From VXNE01 sp965205735 (GTDB lineage Bacteria; Pseudomonadota; Gammaproteobacteria; Pseudomonadales; Azotimanducaceae), in contig OZ242179.1 in assembly GCA_965205735.1 (NCBI GenBank), positions 2,728,001 through 2,792,000 on the forward strand: a stretch of 64,000 bases of DNA, given 5' to 3'. The first letter of the stretch is position 1. Every line of letters starts with the position of its first letter. Positions 58,228 through 64,000 of this stretch are shown piece after piece. The notes beneath the pieces were generated by a model that was given only the letters and a program-made list of their open reading frames with translations, did no database searches and was not told where the DNA came from. The translations under genes and the position numbers were made by a program.

Positions 58228-59930
58228 GCCTGCCGAGCGCAGAGATCCAACGCATCATTCTCCTGGTTGCGCTGGGCATTACTGCCTACCTGCTCATGCT
58301 CGCATGGCAGCAGGACCAGGGTCGGCAAGCGGTTAGACCCGCCGAAGCTCCGGTGGCGGAGGAATCGGCGCTGTTGCCGGAAGCGCCTTCGGAAGTTGAT
58401 GAACCAACAGGCTACGACTTTGATGTACCCGAGCCGACAGCCGGTGCGGACGCCTTTGAACCAGTAGAAGCTGTGGACCCCGCGGCGGAGCGCGCGCGTT
58501 TGATCGAGGTGACGACACCGACGATGACGGTGTGGATCGACCCGCTCGGCGGCGACATCGTCGGCGTCCGGCTGCCGCAGTATCCCGTCGGTCTCGACCA
58601 GCCCGACATGCCTTTCGTGCTGCTCGACCGACGGGCGGATCACACCTACATCGCCCAGAGCGGTCTCGCGGGTCCGGATGGCGTCGATTCGCGATCCGGC
58701 CGCCCCCGCTACGCCTCGGCCCTTCGGTCCTACCGGATCGAGGAAGGACCCAAGCAAGTCGTCCTGCGACATGAGGAGGACGGCATCGTCGTTGAAAAAC
58801 GTTTCCGCTTCGACCCTGCGTCGTACTACGTCGAACTCGAATACGAGATTGACAATCAACGCGCCCAACCTATATCGGCGAACCTCTTTGCTCAAATCAA
58901 GCGCGATGCGACGTTACCGCAAGCACGCCAGCGGTTCAGCCTCGGCCCCAGGCCCTACCTGGGTGCCGCGCTGACTACCATCGATTCGCGCTACGAAAAA
59001 GTGGACTTCGAAGATCTCGAGGACGAGGAGCTTCGCGAGGAGGTGAGAGGCGGTTGGATCGCAATGCTGCAGCACTACTTTCTGAGCGCCTGGGTCGCGG
59101 ATCCGGACGATGTCAACACCTACTACGGGTATCCGAATCGCCGCGGCGACGGGACCTATATCGTTGGCTTTACCGGCCCCGCGTTCACTGTTGCGCCGGG
59201 AGGGACGGCGTTGGTGGGCGCCGGATTCTACGCGGGCCCGAAGGATCAACACCGTCTGGAAGAGATAGCGCCGAACCTCAACCTCACGGTGGACTACGGA
59301 TTCCTTTGGTGGCTGGCAGTCCCGCTCTTTCGCTTGCTCGAAATCATCCAGTCGTTCGCGCACAACTGGGGTGTTGCCATCATCCTGATGACGCTGGTGA
59401 TCAAGCTGATCCTCTACCCGCTTTCTGCCGCGAGCTACAAGTCGATGGCGAAGATGCGCAAGCTCGCGCCGCAGATGAAGCGCCTGCAGGAGCGTCATGC
59501 GGGCGACCGCCAAAAGCTATCGCAGGAAATGATGGAGCTGTACCGGAAAGAAAAGGCGAACCCGCTGGGGGGCTGCCTGCCCATGTTGTTGCAGATGCCG
59601 GTGCTGATCTCCATGTACTGGGTGCTCTACGAGAGCGTCGAACTGCGCCAGGCGCCGTTCTTCGGCTGGGTGCACGACCTCTCTGCCATGGACCCGTTTT
59701 TCATCCTGCCCATCCTGATGGGCATCTCGACGTATGCGCAGCAACTACTCAGTCCCACGCCGCCGGACCCGATGATGGCGCGGATGATGAAGATGATGCC
59801 GATCATGTTTACCGTGTTGTTCATGTTCTTCCCCTCGGGCCTCGTCTTGTACTGGCTGGTGAACAACCTCCTTTCCATGGCGCAGCAATGGTTCACGAAC
59901 TATCGGGTAGAGAAGGCGCAAAGCGCTTGA
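58224..59930 (+). CDS. yidC: Membrane protein insertase YidC
   Basis: Inserts membrane proteins alone or with SecYEG. The 568-residue product (GTG start overlapping the yidD stop) has an N-terminal anchor IILLVALGITAYLLMLAW, a large periplasmic domain of beta-strands (about residues 90-350) and a C-terminal five-helix core beginning NWGVAIILMTLVIKLILYPL with SYKSMAKMRKLAPQMKRLQE. Further helices include LPMLLQMPVLISMYWVLYES and MMPIMFTVLFMFFPSGLVLY. It is the Gram-negative form with the long periplasmic domain. mnmE follows 16 bp downstream. Confidence 0.97.
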   Translation: MSLPSAEIQRIILLVALGITAYLLMLAWQQDQGRQAVRPAEAPVAEESALLPEAPSEVDEPTGYDFDVPEPTAGADAFEPVEAVDPAAERARLIEVTTPTMTVWIDPLGGDIVGVRLPQYPVGLDQPDMPFVLLDRRADHTYIAQSGLAGPDGVDSRSGRPRYASALRSYRIEEGPKQVVLRHEEDGIVVEKRFRFDPASYYVELEYEIDNQRAQPISANLFAQIKRDATLPQARQRFSLGPRPYLGAALTTIDSRYEKVDFEDLEDEELREEVRGGWIAMLQHYFLSAWVADPDDVNTYYGYPNRRGDGTYIVGFTGPAFTVAPGGTALVGAGFYAGPKDQHRLEEIAPNLNLTVDYGFLWWLAVPLFRLLEIIQSFAHNWGVAIILMTLVIKLILYPLSAASYKSMAKMRKLAPQMKRLQERHAGDRQKLSQEMMELYRKEKANPLGGCLPMLLQMPVLISMYWVLYESVELRQAPFFGWVHDLSAMDPFFILPILMGISTYAQQLLSPTPPDPMMARMMKMMPIMFTVLFMFFPSGLVLYWLVNNLLSMAQQWFTNYRVEKAQSA

Positions 59931-59946
59931 TCGTGTCGCGTGCGCC

Positions 59947-61290
59947 ATGTCGACTGTCGAAACCATAGCTGCGGTCGCGACGGCCCCGGGACGGGGCGGC
60001 GTCGGCATTGTGCGCGTGTCCGGGCCCCTGACCCCGAAAATTGCGCAGGCGTTGACAGGCAGGAAGCTGAAAACTCGCAGTGCGGTCTATTGTGGCTTTC
60101 GTGACCTGGACGGCGCGGCACTTGATCGGGGCATTGCGATCCGGTTCGAAGGACCGTATTCGTTCACCGGCGAGGACGTGCTGGAATTGCAGGGGCATGG
60201 CGGTCCGGTGGTGCTCGACATGCTGCTTGAACGGGTGCTGTCCCTTGGCGCTCGACGCGCTGGCCCGGGGGAGTTCACGCAACGGGCGTTCGTCAACGGC
60301 AAGATAGATCTGGCGCAGGCGGAGGCGGTCCTCGATCTCGTCAACAGCGCCACGCGCCAGGCGGCGCGGGGCGCGCTGCGCTCCTTGTCGGGCGAGTTCT
60401 CGAAACACGTGCATGCGATCGCGCGGCAGCTTCTTGAGCTGCGTGTTTTTTGCGAGAGCGCTATCGACTTTCCGGATGAGGAGATTGACTTTCTTTCCGA
60501 GTCGGATGTCGGCGACAGGCTGGAAGCGGCGCAAAGACGACTCTCGACCTTGCGCGCCGACGCCCGCCAGGGAGCGCTCTTGCAAGACGGTCTGAACGTC
60601 GTTATCGCGGGCGCGCCGAACGTGGGAAAATCGAGTTTGTTGAACCGGTTGTCCGGCGAAGATCGCGCCATCGTCACGAACGTGCCGGGAACAACGCGAG
60701 ACACGTTGAATGCCGACTTTGACCTCGATGGCATGCCTGTGCGCGTGGTCGACACCGCTGGCTTGCGAGAAACAACGGACACCGTGGAAGCCGAGGGCGT
60801 AAACCGCGCGCACCGCGCGATGGCAACGGCGGATGTCGTGCTTTGGGTTGTGGACGACCGGGACTCTTCGGGCGGCAAGGTTGGAGAGAGACCCCGCGCT
60901 TGCACCGTTTCCCATGCGGCCGCCGCATCGATCATCGCCAGCAACAAGGCGGACCTGAGCGGACGGCCGACCGGTCGGCTCGCGCCGGCTGTCGTGCGAA
61001 TTTGCGCGCTGACCGGGGAAGGCATCGATGCCCTGGCGACGGAGATAATGGATGCCGCCGGCTATCGCGCGGGCGAAGGCGTCTTTACGGCGCGGGCGCG
61101 GCATCTCGACGCTCTCGCGGCCGCTGATGCAGCGCTCGCCGACGCCCGGGAACGCCTGGCGGGCAACCAGGGCGAGCTGGTTGCCGAAGACCTGCGAGAT
61201 GCCCACGATCACCTGGGCGTCATCGTCGGGCGCGTATCGGCGGACGACCTGTTGGGCGAAATCTTTGCCAGCTTCTGCATAGGGAAATAA
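59947..61290 (+). CDS. mnmE: tRNA modification GTPase MnmE
   Basis: With MnmG it makes cmnm5U34 in tRNAs. The N-terminal THF-binding domain starts TIAAVATAPGRGGVGIVRVS, a helical domain follows, and the G domain has Walker A GAPNVGKSSLLNRLSG, the DTAG motif VVDTAGLRETTDTVE and the NKxD motif SNKADLS. The C-terminal invariant CIGK ends the protein (ASFCIGK). Length 447. It lies 16 bp after yidC, in the conserved oriC-side order. Confidence 0.97.
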   Translation: MSTVETIAAVATAPGRGGVGIVRVSGPLTPKIAQALTGRKLKTRSAVYCGFRDLDGAALDRGIAIRFEGPYSFTGEDVLELQGHGGPVVLDMLLERVLSLGARRAGPGEFTQRAFVNGKIDLAQAEAVLDLVNSATRQAARGALRSLSGEFSKHVHAIARQLLELRVFCESAIDFPDEEIDFLSESDVGDRLEAAQRRLSTLRADARQGALLQDGLNVVIAGAPNVGKSSLLNRLSGEDRAIVTNVPGTTRDTLNADFDLDGMPVRVVDTAGLRETTDTVEAEGVNRAHRAMATADVVLWVVDDRDSSGGKVGERPRACTVSHAAAASIIASNKADLSGRPTGRLAPAVVRICALTGEGIDALATEIMDAAGYRAGEGVFTARARHLDALAAADAALADARERLAGNQGELVAEDLRDAHDHLGVIVGRVSADDLLGEIFASFCIGK

Positions 61291-61320
61291 GCTACGGCAT
61301 TGGTAAATGGACAAGCGCGC

Positions 61321-63297
61321 ATGAGACTCCATAGCGAAACGTACGATGTCATCATCGTCGGCGGCGGACACGCCGGGACTGAAGCCGCGCTGGCGGCGGC
61401 GAGGACCGGCGCAACCACGCTATTGTTGACCCAGAGCATAGAGACCCTCGGGCAGATGTCCTGCAATCCCGCGATAGGCGGCATCGGCAAGAGCCACCTG
61501 GTCAAGGAGGTCGATGCGATGGGCGGCGCGATGGCGCTGGCGACGGATGCGGCCGGGATTCAGTTTCGAACGTTGAATGCGAGCAAGGGCGCCGCCGTGC
61601 GCGCCACGCGCGCCCAGGCGGACCGCACGCTCTACCGCAAGGCGATACGCCGCATGCTGGAAGCGCAGGAGAACCTCGCCATCTTCCAGCAGTCGGTCGT
61701 CGATATCGAGATCCGAAAGGGCCGCGTCGAGGGCGTCCTGACGGCGATGGGACTGGCGTTTTCCGCCCCGACCGTCGTATTGACGACAGGGACATTTCTT
61801 GGCGGCCGCATCCATATAGGGTTGGAGAACCACGCTGGCGGTCGCGCTGGCGACCCTGCTTCCAACGCCCTGGCCGAACGCCTGCGCGCGTTGCCGTTTG
61901 CCGTAGACAGGCTCAAGACCGGGACGCCGCCGCGAATCGCCGGGGATACCGTCGACTTCGCGCGCATGCAACCGCAGTGGGGCGACGAACCGTGTCCGGC
62001 GATGTCCCTTATCTCGGACGGCAGCGAGCATCCGCGCCAGGTGGCATGTCACATCGCCGCCACGAACGCGCAAACGCACCGGATCATACGGGGCGGACTC
62101 GACCGCTCGCCGATGTACGCCGGGGAAATCGAGGGCGTGGGACCTCGCTATTGCCCGTCCATTGAGGACAAGGTCGTGCGTTTCGCCGACCGAACCTCGC
62201 ACCAGATCTTTGTTGAGCCGGAAGGCCTCGATACGAACGAACTCTATCCCAACGGCATATCCACGAGCCTGCCCTTCGAGGTGCAGTTCGCGCTGGTCCG
62301 GAGCATAGAGGGTTTCGAACGGGCGCGGATCACCCGGCCGGGCTATGCCATCGAGTACGACTTTTTCGACCCGCGCGGACTCGAGCCATCGCTTGAGACG
62401 AAGGCGGTTTCGGGGCTTTTTTTCGCTGGTCAGATCAACGGCACAACAGGTTACGAAGAGGCGGCTGCGCAGGGATTGCTGGCGGGGCTGAACGCCGCGC
62501 GGAAGGTGGCGGGCAGCAGCCCCTGGACGCCGCAAAGGCACGAGGCCTACATCGGCGTGTTGGTGGACGACCTCGTCACCCTCGGCACGAATGAACCCTA
62601 CCGCATGTTCAGCAGCCGCGCGGAGTACCGGCTCCGGCTGCGCCAGGACAACGCGGATTTGCGACTGACGCCTGTCGCGAGAGAACTCGGCCTGGTCGAT
62701 GGTGAGCGCTGGCGCAAATTCGAGGCGAAGCGCGACGCGATCGGCAGGGCCACGGCCGCACTGAAGGCCGCCGCCCTGACGCCGGGCAGCATACTCGGCG
62801 CGCGACTCGAAGCCCGATGCGGAGAAGCCGTCGCGAAGGAAACGAACCTGTTCGACTATATCAAGCGCCCCGCCGTGACCGCGGCGGACCTGCGCGCCGT
62901 CGAAGCCGTGGATGCGGATATTCCATTGGTAGCCCTGGAGCAGGCGGAGGTCCAGGCGAAGTATGACGGCTACATCAAGCGCCAGGATCGAGAGATCGCC
63001 AAGGTCAAGGCCCAGGAGGGCGTCGCTTTGCCTCGCGGGCTCGACTACGAGAATATCGAGGGGCTATCCAACGAACTCAAGGAAAAACTCTCGCTGGCGA
63101 AGCCGCAGACCCTGGCTCGGGCATCCCGGATTCCCGGAATTACGCCCGCGGCCCTGTCGCTGCTCCTGATCCATGCGAAGCGGCTCGCCGGGAGGCCTGC
63201 CGCAGAGGGCGGGAAACCATTCGGGCGCGACGGGATTGCCCCTGACAGAGAAGAACCCCCACCAGTCGGGGAGCGCGCGGCGCGTCGAACCGCGTGA
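61321..63297 (+). CDS. mnmG: tRNA uridine-5-carboxymethylaminomethyl modification enzyme MnmG
   Basis: The FAD/NADH partner of MnmE. From ATG 61321 (MRLHSETYDVIIVGGGHAGTE) the product is 658 residues; TTG 61300 is an alternative start seven codons earlier. The FAD motif is VIIVGGGHAGTEAALAAART, and SCNPAIGGIGKSHLVKEVDA and GFERARITRPGYAIEYDF are family signatures. The C-terminal helical domain ends LSLLLIHAKRLAGRP, about 30 residues before the stop, so a tail (EGGKPFGRDGIAPDREEPPP) extends the usual length of about 630. It overlaps rsmG by 4 bp. Confidence 0.96.
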   Translation: MRLHSETYDVIIVGGGHAGTEAALAAARTGATTLLLTQSIETLGQMSCNPAIGGIGKSHLVKEVDAMGGAMALATDAAGIQFRTLNASKGAAVRATRAQADRTLYRKAIRRMLEAQENLAIFQQSVVDIEIRKGRVEGVLTAMGLAFSAPTVVLTTGTFLGGRIHIGLENHAGGRAGDPASNALAERLRALPFAVDRLKTGTPPRIAGDTVDFARMQPQWGDEPCPAMSLISDGSEHPRQVACHIAATNAQTHRIIRGGLDRSPMYAGEIEGVGPRYCPSIEDKVVRFADRTSHQIFVEPEGLDTNELYPNGISTSLPFEVQFALVRSIEGFERARITRPGYAIEYDFFDPRGLEPSLETKAVSGLFFAGQINGTTGYEEAAAQGLLAGLNAARKVAGSSPWTPQRHEAYIGVLVDDLVTLGTNEPYRMFSSRAEYRLRLRQDNADLRLTPVARELGLVDGERWRKFEAKRDAIGRATAALKAAALTPGSILGARLEARCGEAVAKETNLFDYIKRPAVTAADLRAVEAVDADIPLVALEQAEVQAKYDGYIKRQDREIAKVKAQEGVALPRGLDYENIEGLSNELKEKLSLAKPQTLARASRIPGITPAALSLLLIHAKRLAGRPAAEGGKPFGRDGIAPDREEPPPVGERAARRTA

Positions 63298-63881
63298 ATC
63301 TCGACGCGCGCGCTCGAATGCGTCTCGATGCGTTCAGCGAGCTCGTTCGGCGTTGGAACCCCGCCCATCGCCTCGTCAGCCGGCGGGACGTGGACCGACT
63401 CGAAACGCGGCACATCGCGGACAGCTTGTCCCTGGTGCCGTGGGTCGAAGGCGCGCGGCTTGCGGATGTCGGTTCCGGTGCCGGGTTCCCGGGCATCCCG
63501 CTGGCGATCGTCGGGCCGCAGTGGCAGGTAACCTTGGTGGAGCGCAGCGAAAAGAAGGCTCGGTTCTTGCGCCAGGTGCTGATTGAACTGGATATCGAAA
63601 ACGCCGAGGTCGTGCTGGAGGATGCCCGCCAGTTCGATCCTCACACGCCGTTCGACACCGTTACGGTCCGCGCGGTGGCGAAGCCGACAATGGCCTGGGA
63701 GATCGCGCGGCACCTCCTGCGGCCACAGGGGTGCGCGTTGTTGCAGTCTTCGTCTTCCCTGGCGGGACTCGCTTTCCCGGGGGGGCGAATCCGGCGCGCC
63801 GATGCGGTGGTCGTAGGCGACGGCGAACCGCTGCGGCACATAACGGAAGTCCAACGCCTGGACGCCCCATGCACGTCATAG
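63294..63881 (+). CDS. rsmG: 16S rRNA (guanine-527-N7)-methyltransferase RsmG
   Basis: Methylates G527 of 16S rRNA. The 195-residue product has the SAM motif LADVGSGAGFPGIPLAI, preceded by the N-terminal FSELVRRWNPAHRLVSRRDV and followed by VERSEKKARFLRQVLIELDI and DTVTVRAVAKP. The GTG start overlaps the mnmG stop (GTGA). The end overlaps parA by 13 bp. Confidence 0.95.
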   Translation: MNLDARARMRLDAFSELVRRWNPAHRLVSRRDVDRLETRHIADSLSLVPWVEGARLADVGSGAGFPGIPLAIVGPQWQVTLVERSEKKARFLRQVLIELDIENAEVVLEDARQFDPHTPFDTVTVRAVAKPTMAWEIARHLLRPQGCALLQSSSSLAGLAFPGGRIRRADAVVVGDGEPLRHITEVQRLDAPCTS

Positions 63882-64000
63882 CGGTGGCGAACCAGAAGGG
63901 CGGGGTCGGCAAGACGACAACCAGTGTCAATTTGTCGGCATCCCTCGCGCTGTCCGGGGCGCGCATGCTCCTGATCGATCTCGACCCGCAAGGCAACGCG
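63869..64000 (+). CDS. parA: Chromosome-partitioning ATPase ParA/Soj (5' part)
   Basis: The window ends inside this gene. The visible 44 codons give the deviant Walker A motif VANQKGGVGKTTTSVNLSAS and the A' motif LLIDLDPQGNA, typical of ParA/Soj. ATG 63869 lies within the end of rsmG, as in the conserved rsmG-parA-parB order. The parS sites in recF are its likely partner loci through ParB (expected just outside the window). Confidence 0.95.
   Translation, partial: MHVIAVANQKGGVGKTTTSVNLSASLALSGARMLLIDLDPQGNA

Noticed and set aside
63200..63297. A fourth hairpin-repeat copy in the mnmG tail
   Set aside because: The stretch CGGGGAGCGCGCGG resembles one side of the repeat, but the GCGAGGGG stem is missing, so similarity is too short to count.
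1..64000. CRISPR array or prophage
   Set aside because: No regularly spaced repeats with unique spacers and no phage structural, integrase or transposase genes were seen.

Overview
This window looks like the replication-origin region of a high-GC gammaproteobacterial chromosome. Evidence: the cluster gyrB-recF-dnaN-dnaA (minus strand) faces rpmH-rnpA-yidD-yidC-mnmE-mnmG-rsmG-parA (plus strand). The window also carries rnr-rlmB-rpsF-rpsR-rplI-dnaB-radA, def-fmt-rsmB-trkA-trkH, dprA-purE-tsaC-aroE and heme A genes. Many CoA-transferase, acyl-CoA dehydrogenase, luciferase-like and phytanoyl-dioxygenase genes suggest a metabolically broad, perhaps marine or symbiotic, lineage (inference). No phage, integrase, transposase or CRISPR array was seen.

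Layout. 1-7.5 kb: a 3' gene fragment, tRNA-Leu(CAG), RNase R, 23S rRNA methyltransferase, the S6/S18/L9 operon, DnaB and RadA. 7.5-13.5 kb: OsmC-like protein, an FMO-like flavoprotein with no standard start codon in the needed position, a ComEA-like helix-hairpin-helix protein, a TcuA-like flavoprotein, glutaminyl cyclase and an SDR. 13.7-15.4 kb: a visibly AT-richer three-gene cassette of unknown function (TIGR04255-like plus two unknown proteins). 15.5-26.2 kb: accessory metabolism, with a frameshifted crotonase, paired CaiB/BaiF CoA-transferases, LLM oxidoreductase, nu-class GST, DUF3750, AhpD-like fragments, an acyl-CoA dehydrogenase-like enzyme, a leaderless avidin-like protein, an aldo/keto reductase and an orphan radical SAM protein.

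35.8-26.2 kb (minus) is a long co-directional run: dprA, purE, tsaC, aroE, ctaA, ctaB, egtB, egtD (two-gene ergothioneine pathway), a PhyH dioxygenase and a BCCT transporter. 35.8-41.6 kb (plus) is def-fmt-rsmB-trkA-trkH, interrupted by a 258-bp MITE-like element whose right end reaches the trkH start codon. 41.7-43.5 kb has two acyltransferases.

43.5-64 kb is the origin region. Two parS palindromes lie inside recF, and the AT-rich dnaA upstream region is the likely oriC. The usual dnaA/rpmH neighbourhood is split by about 7 kb carrying an acyl-CoA carboxylase/HMG-CoA-lyase-like operon and gmhB-gmhA. A family of tandem hairpin repeats occurs at three places: in the trkA-trkH element, between rpmH and rnpA, and inside the 3' part of yidD, where it is translated as a C-terminal extension. 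The window ends inside parA.

All calls come from reading the sequence and recalled family motifs. No database search was run. Positions of alternative starts, GC comparisons and alignments to family references are by eye.
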